This document shows positions 34,867-43,628 of a DNA stretch of 64,000 nucleotides, one piece after another (within the stretch, counting starts at the first letter, position 1; each line of letters opens with the position of its first letter). This DNA comes from Clostridiales bacterium (GTDB lineage Bacteria > Bacillota > Clostridia > Lachnospirales > Lachnospiraceae): assembly GCA_019420275.1 (NCBI GenBank), contig JAHZHN010000007.1, positions 1-64,000 of the forward strand, written 5' to 3'. The position numbers and the translations under genes are program-made. Below the pieces are notes generated by a model. That model did not search any database. It saw only the letters and a list, made by a program, of their open reading frames with translations, and was not told where the DNA came from.

Positions 34867-36891
34867 TTATTCATCTTCACCGTCATCTTCAATCCAAGGC
34901 GCATATCCAGTCTGAAATGTGCTGTCAGATATTTCTGCATCCTCATCCGCTGGATCCGCAGGCTGTTTAGATTCTTGCGGTTCTTCTGATACCTGTGCCT
35001 CTTCTGTCAGTTCCTGCCGGATGTCCTCTTCCGGCTCTTTTTTCTTATATTTATTGAAAATTTCCATAAACTCTTTTCCCGTAATGGTCTCCTTCTTGAT
35101 CAGGAACTGAGCCGCTTCATCCAGTATATCCATATTGTCCCTAATAAGAGTCAGTGCCTTCTGATAAGCTTCTTTTAATATCTTCATGACGACTTCATCA
35201 ACTTTAGCCGCCGTAGATTCCGCACAGTTCATAACTGCCCTGCCGTCCAGATACCGGTTGGTAATCGATTCCAGACCAATCAAACCGAACTCTTCTGACA
35301 TACCATACTGCGTTACCATAGCTCTTGCAATGGAAGTGGCTCTTTCAATATCATTTGACGCACCGGTTGTAACAGAGTTAAATTTTACTTCCTCTGCGGC
35401 ACGGCCGCCAAAGAACGCAGCCAGATCCGCCAGCATCTCATCTTTGGAGTTCAGATATTTTTCCTCTTCCGGACGCTGCATTGTATAACCCAGAGCTCCC
35501 ATCGTACGAGGGACGATTGTAATCTTCTGAACCGGCTCAGACTCTTTCTGGAGTGCCATCACAAGCGCATGTCCCACTTCATGATACGCAACGATCTGTT
35601 TCTCTTTGTCACCTAAAATCCTGTCTTTCTTTTCTTTTCCGGCGATTACCACTTCAACCGCCTCAAACAGATCCTGCTGGGAAACTGCTTTCCTTCCGGC
35701 TTTTACGGCTCCCAGAGCGGCTTCATTGATCATATTTGCCAGATCAGATCCCACAGCTCCCGATGTTGCCAGTGCAATCTCTTCAAAATCAACCGTTTCA
35801 TCCATCTTTACATCTTTTGCGTGAACCTTTAAAGTCTCAATTCTTCCTTTTAAATCCGGACGTTCTACAATAACACGACGGTCAAATCGTCCCGGACGAA
35901 GCAGGGCTTTGTCCAGCACTTCCGGACGGTTGGTTGCTGCAAGGATAATAATTCCCTTGGAAGTATCAAATCCGTCCATTTCCGCCAGCAGTGCATTCAG
36001 TGTCTGTTCGCGCTCATCGTTTCCTCCGCCGTGGATTCCATTATCACGGCTCTTACCAATCGCGTCAATTTCATCGATAAAAATAATACAAGGCGCCATC
36101 TGCTGTGCCTGTTTGAACAAATCTCTTACTCGTGAAGCTCCTACACCCACAAACATTTCCACAAAATCAGATCCTGACAAAGAGAAGAATGGTACATTGG
36201 CCTCTCCGGCTACCGCCTTTGCCAGCAGGGTCTTACCTGTTCCAGGAGGTCCTACAAGAAGAGCTCCCTTCGGAAGCTTCGCTCCGATCTGCGTATATTT
36301 CCCTGGGTTGTGCAGGAAGTCTACCATCTCTGTCAGTGTTTCTTTTGCCTCATTCTGTCCGGCTACATCCGCAAACGTAACTCCTGTCTTCTTTTCTACA
36401 TATACCTTGGCATTAGATTTTCCAACTCCCATCATTCCGCTGCTCCTGCGCATCATCAGTACAAGGAAGCCAAAGATGAGAATCGTCGGGATCAGGTTCA
36501 GCAGAATTGTCCAGAATGTACTCATTGGATCATCCGGTTCCTGATAAAATTCTACATTTTTACTATTAGACAATCGTTCTACCAGCTGATAGTCTCCGCT
36601 GATCCTCTCTACAACATATGTCGTCTTCTGAATCGGATTTTCGGACTCCTTCGGCGTCACTCTCAGCTGATTATCTGTGACTTCAACACTTTTAACTTCA
36701 TTATCATCCAGCATTTCGATAAATTTATCATAGGTAATGGTTGTTTCTGTCCCATTCTGCCATTTCGATAATACTTGATTAAAGAAGAACGTTCCAAGAA
36801 TTGAAATCACAAGAAAGATGCCCAGCATCTTCGCGGTCTTTTTCTTGTTTTCATCGTCTTTTTTATTTTTGTTATTCTGTTGATCCTTCAA
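34867..36891 (-). CDS. ftsH: ATP-dependent zinc metalloprotease FtsH
   Basis: 674 residues, TTG start with GGAGGAACTAA directly before it. Two N-terminal transmembrane helices (about 20-40 and 130-150) flank the extracytoplasmic domain. AAA module: Walker A GPPGTGKT, Walker B IIFIDEIDAIG, and the second region of homology with ATNRPEVLDKALLRPGRFDR. Zinc protease site: HEVGH. An acidic C-terminal tail follows. It degrades membrane and regulatory proteins, and in sporulating bacteria is needed for Spo0A activation. Single-gene unit with its own promoter and terminator. Confidence 0.97.
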   Translation of the reverse strand: MKDQQNNKNKKDDENKKKTAKMLGIFLVISILGTFFFNQVLSKWQNGTETTITYDKFIEMLDDNEVKSVEVTDNQLRVTPKESENPIQKTTYVVERISGDYQLVERLSNSKNVEFYQEPDDPMSTFWTILLNLIPTILIFGFLVLMMRRSSGMMGVGKSNAKVYVEKKTGVTFADVAGQNEAKETLTEMVDFLHNPGKYTQIGAKLPKGALLVGPPGTGKTLLAKAVAGEANVPFFSLSGSDFVEMFVGVGASRVRDLFKQAQQMAPCIIFIDEIDAIGKSRDNGIHGGGNDEREQTLNALLAEMDGFDTSKGIIILAATNRPEVLDKALLRPGRFDRRVIVERPDLKGRIETLKVHAKDVKMDETVDFEEIALATSGAVGSDLANMINEAALGAVKAGRKAVSQQDLFEAVEVVIAGKEKKDRILGDKEKQIVAYHEVGHALVMALQKESEPVQKITIVPRTMGALGYTMQRPEEEKYLNSKDEMLADLAAFFGGRAAEEVKFNSVTTGASNDIERATSIARAMVTQYGMSEEFGLIGLESITNRYLDGRAVMNCAESTAAKVDEVVMKILKEAYQKALTLIRDNMDILDEAAQFLIKKETITGKEFMEIFNKYKKKEPEEDIRQELTEEAQVSEEPQESKQPADPADEDAEISDSTFQTGYAPWIEDDGEDE

Positions 36892-36920
36892 ATTAGTTCC
36901 TCCTTCGATTCATAAGCACC

Positions 36921-36949
36921 ATTATATGTTTTCCCATTTTATAAATCAA
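36921..36949 (-). promoter_or_regulatory. Promoter of ftsH
   Basis: On the minus strand TTGATT (36949-36944), a 17-nt spacer and TATAAT (36926-36921), about 30 nt before the TTG start. Confidence 0.75.
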
Positions 36950-36977
36950 TAAAACTACTCTAAACTTTTTATTATTT

Positions 36978-37373
36978 TTAACGAAAAACAGCGTCTTTTT
37001 CATAGTACTGACTCTTTAATACCAGATATGGATACGACGTGCCTTCTTTCTGGTGCTCTTTCGTTACACCGATCAAAGTAGTATCAAGATAAATATGACT
37101 CTCATCCATCTGAAAACTCTTCACTTTGATCTGATATCCTTTTCCCTTCTGCTTTCCATATCCAATAACATAGTATGTATAATCCTGAGTAGAATACGTA
37201 AAGTGACAAACCTCATTCTTTTCTTCTTCAATGATCTGTTTCAACTCTTTCGGCAGCACACTTTGCCCGCACACTGCGTACTGTACATTTTCCCGTTCAC
37301 CTTCACTTTTCTGCTTTTGACATCCGGTAACCGCCAGGATAAAAATACTTATGATGCATATTAGTTTTTTCAT
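36978..37373 (-). CDS. PrcB-like small lipoprotein
   Basis: 131 residues. Lipoprotein signal with lipobox VTGC near residue 18, Lys-rich start. The mature part has the pattern of the protease-complex PrcB domain: YYVIGYGKQKGKGYQIKV (glycine-rich turn, then the strand) and a closing SYPYLVLK. PrcB was described as a partner of a protease in Treponema; in Firmicutes its role is unknown. It lies between ftsH and rubrerythrin and is transcribed toward ftsH. I am fairly sure of the lipoprotein, less of the family. Confidence 0.65.
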   Translation of the reverse strand: MKKLICIISIFILAVTGCQKQKSEGERENVQYAVCGQSVLPKELKQIIEEEKNEVCHFTYSTQDYTYYVIGYGKQKGKGYQIKVKSFQMDESHIYLDTTLIGVTKEHQKEGTSYPYLVLKSQYYEKDAVFR

Positions 37374-37548
37374 GGTTTTATTTCCTGCTTTTTGATATTT
37401 TATGCAGTTTCCAGGAAAATAAGACGCTTTCTATTATATCATACTGCTCCTGTACTGTCACACTCTCTTCCCTTATAAAACCCTCAGATTTTTATGCATT
37501 ATTTTTCCATTATGGTTTATAATATGATAAGAAGCTTCTAAAACCAAC

Positions 37549-37576
37549 TTGACTTTTTCTGAAATTATATTACAAT
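37549..37576 (+). promoter_or_regulatory. Promoter of rubrerythrin
   Basis: TTGACT at 37549-37554, a 16-nt spacer and TACAAT at 37571-37576. It is followed by an inverted repeat AATAATA-N8-TATTATT (37574-37595) that overlaps the -10 and start site, a position suited to a repressor. Confidence 0.65.
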
Positions 37577-37618
37577 AATAGTAACAGTTATTATTTTTTA
37601 TTTAGGAGGTTAGATATT

Positions 37619-38161
37619 ATGGCAGAATTAAAAGGTACGAAAACAGAAGCAAATTTAATGGCCGCTTTTGCAGGAGAATCTCAAGCCCGGACCAAATATG
37701 ATTTCTATTCCAGCAAAGCAAAAAGCGATGGATATGTACAATTCGCCAATATTTTTGCGGAAACTGCTTTAAATGAAAAAGAGCATGCTAAAATCTGGTT
37801 TAAGCTTCTCCATGGCGGCAGTGTTCCATCTACCGCAGAAAATCTGAAAGATGCTGCCAGCGGTGAAAATTTTGAATGGACAGAAATGTATCCAACTTTC
37901 GCAAAAGAAGCAAGAGAAGAAGGCTTCAATGAGATTGCAGACCTTTTTGAAATGGTGGCCGATATCGAAAAACATCATGATGAACGTTATCAGAAGTTAA
38001 CCGCCAATCTGGAAGATGATATTGTTTATAAGAGAGATGTTGAAGTTGCATGGATCTGCACTAACTGCGGGCATGTTCACTATGGAAAAGAAGCTCCATC
38101 ACAGTGTCCAGTCTGCGCACATCCTCAGAAATACTTCAAAATCGATGTAAAAGACTACTAA
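37619..38161 (+). CDS. Rubrerythrin
   Basis: 180 residues. Non-heme di-iron peroxidase that reduces hydrogen peroxide in anaerobes. N-terminal ferritin-like four-helix domain: the iron ligands include Glu in AGESQART, ALNEKEHAKIW and the EKHHDERY segment. The C-terminal rubredoxin-like domain (from about residue 142) has two Cys pairs, CTNCGHVHYG and CPVCAHP. AGGAGG lies 8 nt before the ATG. It forms a single-gene unit with its own promoter and a strong terminator. Confidence 0.97.
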   Translation: MAELKGTKTEANLMAAFAGESQARTKYDFYSSKAKSDGYVQFANIFAETALNEKEHAKIWFKLLHGGSVPSTAENLKDAASGENFEWTEMYPTFAKEAREEGFNEIADLFEMVADIEKHHDERYQKLTANLEDDIVYKRDVEVAWICTNCGHVHYGKEAPSQCPVCAHPQKYFKIDVKDY

Positions 38162-38180
38162 AATTTTCTTTATGATTCGC

Positions 38181-38223
38181 AAACAGGACCGGATGTCTGA
38201 TCAACAGACATCCGGTCCTGTTT
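38181..38223 (+). terminator. Strong terminator after rubrerythrin
   Basis: AAACAGGACCGGATGTCTG and its exact complement form a 19-bp stem with a 5-nt loop, then TTTTG. The A run on the other side lets it also stop the convergent small gene at 38238. Confidence 0.92.
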
Positions 38224-38237
38224 TGTATATTATGAGG

Positions 38238-38432
38238 TTATTGAGAGCTGTTTCTTCTTCGGAAGACCACTGCAGCCCAAATCGCAGCTATTACTGCAGC
38301 GCCCGCAAGAATCTTCTGACTTACTCTGTGTTTCGGTGCTCCCGCACCGCTTTCTATAATACCGGTTTCCCGATCCATCGCTTTTAACTTCTCTGCGTTT
38401 CTGATTTCTTCAATCGTTAAATATTTTCTCAT
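38238..38432 (-). CDS. Small single-pass membrane protein of unknown function
   Basis: 64 residues from the ATG at 38432, which has GAGGTGGGA just upstream; a longer frame to 38507 has no ribosome site. The N-terminal part is charged (LTIEEIRNAEKLKAMDRETG), a short Gly/Ala linker follows, and one hydrophobic helix (about residues 41-58) ends in a positive tail FRRRNSSQ. By the positive-inside rule the C terminus should be cytoplasmic. I do not recognise the family. Confidence 0.6.
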   Translation of the reverse strand: MRKYLTIEEIRNAEKLKAMDRETGIIESGAGAPKHRVSQKILAGAAVIAAIWAAVVFRRRNSSQ

Positions 38433-38610
38433 ATTCCCACCTCGTATTGTAAACCTTTTCACAGCGTAACTTTTATCATTATATTTGTTTGTTTTTATTA
38501 TACGCAAAAAAGATGAACGATTTATGACAGAAAAGCTGAAAAAGTCTTACTTTTTTCTTAAGCAGGGAAAATATTCCGTCACTCTCAATTTCTGGTTTCA
38601 AATTTCCATT

Positions 38611-39033
38611 TTATTCTATCGTTACAATCTTCTTATTTATCTGTCCCTCCACTGCACCGTATGTAAAAACAATCTCACTTCCTTCCCCTTTCTGATTCAG
38701 TGCTTCCTTTACCTTATCATCTTCCACAAAAAAGGTCTGATATTCCCCTTCACTCATTTTTATTTCTACTGAGCCGGAATCTGCCCATCCCTCAAACGTT
38801 CCCTTTCCTTTTTTCGGCTGAGCCTCCTCCTCTTTCTTTGTGGCAAGGTCATCTTCCTCAATTGTTTCTGAGACTGCTGTTTTTGTCCTCTCGGTCACCG
38901 GGACTTCTGATGCTTTTTCATCTCCCCATGCTGTGATCCCGTTTCCTTTCCTTTCGGCCTCCTTTTTTGCACATCCTGCAATCAGCAGGGCACCCGCTGT
39001 CAAAGCCGCAATCGCCAGTATTTTCCTCTTCAT
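38611..39033 (-). CDS. Lipoprotein of unknown function
   Basis: 140 residues. Clear lipoprotein signal (MKRK start, hydrophobic core, lipobox IAGC with Cys near residue 21). A Lys/Glu/Thr-rich linker spans residues about 25-75. The last 65 residues look like a small beta domain (GTFEGWADSGSVEIKM, then FFVEDDKVKEAL and GSEIVFTYG). No known family is recognised. It is transcribed divergently from the CotS-like gene, 140 nt away, with no convincing promoter read. Confidence 0.7.
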   Translation of the reverse strand: MKRKILAIAALTAGALLIAGCAKKEAERKGNGITAWGDEKASEVPVTERTKTAVSETIEEDDLATKKEEEAQPKKGKGTFEGWADSGSVEIKMSEGEYQTFFVEDDKVKEALNQKGEGSEIVFTYGAVEGQINKKIVTIE

Positions 39034-39173
39034 TTATTTCATACTCCCTTCCTATGATTTTCACAGTATACCTTATCCATGCCGTATGAGCAAGCTCCAT
39101 TATTTTCCTTCAGAATCATCATATTCCTTTTCCTTTTTTCATATCATTAGAGGTAGAACTTTGAGGAGGATAT

Positions 39174-40151
39174 ATGTTGAACGAAAAATATCAAATGTTA
39201 TTAGATCAATACGATATTTGTGTAAACCGTCTGAAAAGAGGACGCGGCGGGATTTTATGCTTTACCGGACATGAAGTTTATGCCCTTTCACAAACATCGC
39301 TGTCTGAAGAACGACTTCTGGCTGTCTCTAATTGGACCAAAACCTTGCGCGCAGCCGGATTTCCATATACCGATCAATATGTTATCAACAAAAGCGGGGG
39401 ATTTCTTTCCTATGATAAATACTATGAATCTTTTGCGCTGAGAAAAACTTTCTCCGGACCTGAGTGTGACATTCATTCCTTAAAAGATCTCAAGGCCTCC
39501 GGCGGCGCTCTGGGAAATCTGCATAAAATATCCGCAGGACTTTCTTATTCGTCCGACCATTTACGTAAATATACCTCTGTTTACAAACATTACCATCAAA
39601 AGTATTCTGAAATAAAGAGCATTAGCCGCTTTGTCCGCGGCAAAAAAAACAAAGGCACCTTTGAATATCAGTTTCTGGAACATCTTCCCGAATATCAAAA
39701 ACAGATGGAAACATCGCTGGAGCTTCTTTATTCCTCCCCTCCGTCTAAATCCGGATGGTGTCACGGTGCATGCAATCACCATAACATGATCATGACAGAA
39801 GATGGGCCGGTGCTGATTCATTTTGAACATTTTTTTTATGGTTATCCGATTCTCGATTTATATTATTTTTTGAGAAAAGTCTTGGAAAAAAATGATTATC
39901 GTTTTTCCTGCTGCGAAACCATAATCCGAGGCTATACCCGTGAATTTCCTCTCACTAAGAAGGATCTGTGCTGTCTATACGCTCTCTTGCTTTTCCCGGA
40001 GAAGTTCTGGAAAATCTCAAATCAATACATGTCACACAAAAAACACTGGGTTTCCCCTCGTTATATTAACAAATTAGAAGAATTTACCCTTGCAAAAGAA
40101 CTCAGAACGATTTTTCTCGAAAAATATGTACAAATTTATAATGTATTTTAG
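39174..40151 (+). CDS. CotS-like spore coat protein with degenerate kinase site
   Basis: 325 residues with the choline-kinase/APH fold seen in CotS-family coat proteins. The N-terminal part fits (YALSQTSLSEERLLAVSNW). The catalytic loop reads CHGACNHHN where active kinases have HGDxxxxN, and the metal motif IDF is replaced by IHFEHF, so both Asp residues are lost and it is probably not an active kinase. A conserved DLYYFLRKVLEKN segment follows. GAGGAGG lies 4 nt before the ATG. Family members are made in the mother cell and build the spore coat. Followed 58 nt later by phosphohexomutase. Confidence 0.78.
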   Translation: MLNEKYQMLLDQYDICVNRLKRGRGGILCFTGHEVYALSQTSLSEERLLAVSNWTKTLRAAGFPYTDQYVINKSGGFLSYDKYYESFALRKTFSGPECDIHSLKDLKASGGALGNLHKISAGLSYSSDHLRKYTSVYKHYHQKYSEIKSISRFVRGKKNKGTFEYQFLEHLPEYQKQMETSLELLYSSPPSKSGWCHGACNHHNMIMTEDGPVLIHFEHFFYGYPILDLYYFLRKVLEKNDYRFSCCETIIRGYTREFPLTKKDLCCLYALLLFPEKFWKISNQYMSHKKHWVSPRYINKLEEFTLAKELRTIFLEKYVQIYNVF

Positions 40152-40209
40152 TCGCATTTAGGGTATAATTAAACAAAGGCATTTTTAATAACTAAAGGAG
40201 GAGTAATTT

Positions 40210-41934
40210 ATGAACTACAAAGAAACCTATCAGGAATGGCTTTCCAATCCTTATTTTGATGAAGATACAAAGAAAGAATTAAAAGCCATTGAAAATGATG
40301 ACAATGAGATCAAAGAGCGTTTTTACGCCGATCTTGCCTTTGGTACCGCTGGTCTGCGTGGAATCATCGGCGCTGGTATCAACCGCATGAATATTTATGT
40401 TGTAAGAAAAGCAACCCAGGGTCTGGCTGACTATATATTGGAGCAGAATACCGACAAAAAACGTGTCGCTATTGCTTTCGACTCCAGACATATGTCTCCG
40501 GAGTTTGCTGATGAAGCAGCACGCTGCCTTGCCGCCAATGGAATCAAAGCCTTCATCTTTGAATCTCTCCGTCCTACACCGGAATTATCTTTCGCAGTCA
40601 GACACTTAGACTGTATCTCCGGTATCAACATTACTGCCAGCCATAACCCTCCAGCTTACAACGGATACAAAGTATATTGGGAAGACGGAGCACAGTTCAC
40701 AGATCCTCACGCATCTGGAGTTACCGCTAAAGTTAATGCTATCACAGATATCTCCACCTGCAAGACAATTTCAAAAGAAGAAGCAATGGAAGCCGGATTA
40801 TACGAAGTAATCGGCGCTGAAGTGGATGATGCTTATATCGCAGAAGTAGAAAAACAGGTATTCAATCAGAAAGCCATCGATGAGATGTCTTCCAAACTTA
40901 AAATCGTATATACTCCTCTTCACGGTACGGGAAATCTTCCGGTACGGAGAGTACTGAGCGACTTGGGATTTAAGAATGTCTATGTCGTTCCTGAACAGGA
41001 ACTTCCGGACGGAGACTTCCCTACCGTAAGTTATCCAAACCCAGAGGCAAAAGAAGCATTTGCATTAGGTCTTGCTCTGGCCAAAGAAAAGGACGCAGAC
41101 TTAGTCCTTGCAACTGACCCGGATGCTGACCGCCTGGGTGTATATGTCAAAGATGCCAAGAGCGGTGACTACATTCCTCTGACAGGAAATATGTCTGGTT
41201 CCCTGTTATGTGAGTACGTTTTAAGCCAGAGAAAGGCAATCAATGGATCTCTTCCGGAAGACGGAGCTGTTGTTAAATCTATCGTTACAACAAACCTGGT
41301 AGATGCGATTGCAGACGCTTATAATGTAAAACTTATCGAAGTTCTGACTGGATTTAAATGGATTGGAAAAGAAATCCTCGGATTCGAGACATCAGGAAAG
41401 GGTACATATCTCTTCGGACTGGAAGAAAGCTATGGATGCCTGATCGGCACCTACGCAAGAGATAAGGATGCCGTATCCGCTACGGTTGCTCTCTGCGAAG
41501 CTGCTGCTTACTATGCAACACAGGGCAAGACATTATGGGATGTTATGCTTGAGATGTATGAAAAATATGGATACTATCTTGACCGTATCACGGCTATGGA
41601 CTTCCCTGGACTGGAAGGAATGGATAAGATGCAGAGCATGTTAAACAACTTCCGTGAGAATCCGCCAAAAGAGATTGCCGGATATAAAGTGGAAAAAGTT
41701 CGTGACTACAGCAATGATACCATTTTAGATGTTGCCACAGGAGAAACTTCTCCAATCGGACTTCCAAATTCTAACGTTCTTTACTATGAACTGGAAGGCG
41801 GAGCATGGGTATGTGTTCGTCCATCCGGAACAGAACCAAAGATCAAATTCTACTACGGTGTCAAAGGAGACAGCATGGAATCTGCACAGGCTGAAAGTGA
41901 TAAGCTGGATGCATGGGCAAAGAGCCAGGGCTAA
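40210..41934 (+). CDS. Phosphoglucomutase/phosphomannomutase (PgcA-like)
   Basis: 574 residues, alpha-D-phosphohexomutase superfamily. Active-site phosphoserine loop: TASHNPPAYNGYKVYW near residue 145. Metal-binding loop: TDPDADRLG near residue 310. Sugar-binding loop: GLEESYGCL near residue 415. Phosphate-binding loop: RPSGTEPKIKFY near residue 540. The length matches the long Firmicute PgcA form, which interconverts glucose-1-phosphate and glucose-6-phosphate. AAAGGAGGAG lies 7 nt before the ATG. Flanked by a strong terminator. Confidence 0.95.
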   Translation: MNYKETYQEWLSNPYFDEDTKKELKAIENDDNEIKERFYADLAFGTAGLRGIIGAGINRMNIYVVRKATQGLADYILEQNTDKKRVAIAFDSRHMSPEFADEAARCLAANGIKAFIFESLRPTPELSFAVRHLDCISGINITASHNPPAYNGYKVYWEDGAQFTDPHASGVTAKVNAITDISTCKTISKEEAMEAGLYEVIGAEVDDAYIAEVEKQVFNQKAIDEMSSKLKIVYTPLHGTGNLPVRRVLSDLGFKNVYVVPEQELPDGDFPTVSYPNPEAKEAFALGLALAKEKDADLVLATDPDADRLGVYVKDAKSGDYIPLTGNMSGSLLCEYVLSQRKAINGSLPEDGAVVKSIVTTNLVDAIADAYNVKLIEVLTGFKWIGKEILGFETSGKGTYLFGLEESYGCLIGTYARDKDAVSATVALCEAAAYYATQGKTLWDVMLEMYEKYGYYLDRITAMDFPGLEGMDKMQSMLNNFRENPPKEIAGYKVEKVRDYSNDTILDVATGETSPIGLPNSNVLYYELEGGAWVCVRPSGTEPKIKFYYGVKGDSMESAQAESDKLDAWAKSQG

Positions 41935-41964
41935 ACCTTCATCTATCAATTGAAACCAAAACCC

Positions 41965-42002
41965 AAAACGGCACTTGGAATAATAGTTCCAAGTGCCGTT
42001 TT
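41965..42002 (+). terminator. Terminator after phosphohexomutase, probably two-way
   Basis: AAAACGGCACTTGGAA, loop TAATAG, TTCCAAGTGCCGTTTT: a perfect 16-bp stem ending in T, with an A run on the other side that serves the convergent glucosidase gene. Confidence 0.9.
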
Positions 42003-42060
42003 TAATGATTTAGATTCCATATTATCTTTTCGTTTTCTGCTTATTTCATTATCTCCATAT

Positions 42061-43482
42061 TTAATACTCATCAGATAAATCTGCTCCATTCGCCGCAATG
42101 ACTTTCTTATACCAGTAGAAAGAGTCTTTGCGGTAACGGTTCATTGTCTTTAAATCAAATTCATCTCTGTCCACATAGATGAATCCATATCTCTTGACCA
42201 TTCCCTCATGAGTAGAAATCAGATCAATGGCGGACCATGGACAATATCCCAGCATTTCACAGTTATCCGTGATCGCCAGCTGGATCTGTTCAATATGTTT
42301 GCGCAGATATTCAATACGGTACGGATCATGCACTTTTCCATCCTCTGTCAGCTTATCATAAGCTCCCAGTCCATTCTCCGTTACCAGCATCGGCAGATGA
42401 TATCTTGAATAGATTTCCCGAATCGTTGCCCTAAATCCCACCGGATCAATCTCCCATCCAAACTCTGTCGTCTTCAAATATGGATTCTTCACTCCTTCAA
42501 AGAGCCCAGCTTCTCCGGAATTTTCCTGCTGCGAAATTGCTCCGTCTTTCTGCGTTCCGTCACTTTCTTTGGCTGCAGAGGTATTGTAATAGTTAAATCC
42601 GATAAAATCAGGATGTGCGTTTTTCAGAATTTCCTCATCTCCTGGCTCAAATTCCGGACAGGCATCCTTTTCTTCCAGCCATGCCCATACCAAATTGTTG
42701 TATTTGCCATAAACATAAGCATCCAGATACAGCCAGTTGCGCAGGGCATTGGCATTTTGTGCCGCAATGACATCTTCCGGCCTGCAGGTTTCCGGATAAA
42801 CCAGTGCAATATTTGGCGCTGGCCCAATCTTAGCTCCCGGAAGCATCTCATGGCACAGAGCCATTGCTTTGGCCTGAGCCACCAGCATATGATGATTTTG
42901 CTGATAAATTTCCTTTAATTCATTCGTACATCCTTCCGGAATTGTCATCGTTCCGATTACAGGACCAACCATCGTCAGCATGTTTTGCTCATTGATCGTA
43001 AGCCAATATTTCACTCTGTCACCAAAATTCTCAAACAGGATTTTGGAAAAATTCACAAACCACTCTACAGACTCCCGATTAGACCAGGAACCTCTCTGAT
43101 CCAGTGCCGCAGGCATATCAAAATGAAACATGGTAACAATCGGCTCCATATGATATTTCAGACATTCATCAATCAGATTGTTATAAAATTCAATTCCTTT
43201 TGGGTTGACTTCTCCAGTTCCTTCCGGCAGGATTCTTGTCCATGCGATGGAAAAACGATATGCCTTGAATCCCATTTCTGCCATAAGAGCAATATCTTCT
43301 TTGTAGCGGTGGTAATGATCTGCACAGACAGACAGATCTGATGTTCCTTCCGGTACCTTTTTCACATCCTGACAGGATGGTCCCTTTCCATCTTCCAGAT
43401 TAGCGCCTTCCACCTGATATGCAGAAGTACTGGCTCCCCAAAGGAAATGATCTGGGAATGATTTTAATGTTTTATGAAGCAT
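42061..43482 (-). CDS. GH1 6-phospho-beta-glucosidase
   Basis: 473 residues of glycoside hydrolase family 1. N-terminal signature FLWGASTSAYQVEGA; acid/base Glu in LTINEQN (near residue 175, Gln where many members have Pro or Ile); nucleophile Glu in LVTENGLG (near residue 370). The loop before the C terminus reads DLISTHEGMVKRYGFIY, with the Ser, Lys and Tyr that bind the 6-phosphate, rather than the WE pattern of non-phospho enzymes. It should hydrolyse phosphorylated beta-glucosides brought in by a PTS. No beta-glucoside PTS lies beside it; the RpiR regulator upstream is its likely controller. Confidence 0.88.
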   Translation of the reverse strand: MLHKTLKSFPDHFLWGASTSAYQVEGANLEDGKGPSCQDVKKVPEGTSDLSVCADHYHRYKEDIALMAEMGFKAYRFSIAWTRILPEGTGEVNPKGIEFYNNLIDECLKYHMEPIVTMFHFDMPAALDQRGSWSNRESVEWFVNFSKILFENFGDRVKYWLTINEQNMLTMVGPVIGTMTIPEGCTNELKEIYQQNHHMLVAQAKAMALCHEMLPGAKIGPAPNIALVYPETCRPEDVIAAQNANALRNWLYLDAYVYGKYNNLVWAWLEEKDACPEFEPGDEEILKNAHPDFIGFNYYNTSAAKESDGTQKDGAISQQENSGEAGLFEGVKNPYLKTTEFGWEIDPVGFRATIREIYSRYHLPMLVTENGLGAYDKLTEDGKVHDPYRIEYLRKHIEQIQLAITDNCEMLGYCPWSAIDLISTHEGMVKRYGFIYVDRDEFDLKTMNRYRKDSFYWYKKVIAANGADLSDEY

Positions 43483-43569
43483 GTTCCCACCTCTTTCTTA
43501 AATCTTTCATTTTACACTGATTTCATTGTATCATCCGCCAGACTTCTGTAAACATATTTGTAAAATAAC

Positions 43570-43625
43570 GAAACGCTGTACACACTTTTTTATCAAAATC
43601 TTGCTTTTATTGTGTACAGCGTTTC
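43570..43625 (-). terminator. Long-loop inverted repeat after the RpiR gene
   Basis: GAAACGCTGTACACA and TGTGTACAGCGTTTC are perfect 15-nt arms around a 26-nt loop. It starts 4 nt after the rpiR stop and precedes the glucosidase gene, so it may be a terminator, an operator, or both. The T run after it is weak. Confidence 0.55.
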
Positions 43626-43628
43626 TTT

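Noticed and set aside
43611..43625. CcpA cre site in the rpiR-glucosidase repeat
   Set aside because: The core spacing is off by one base from the cre consensus.
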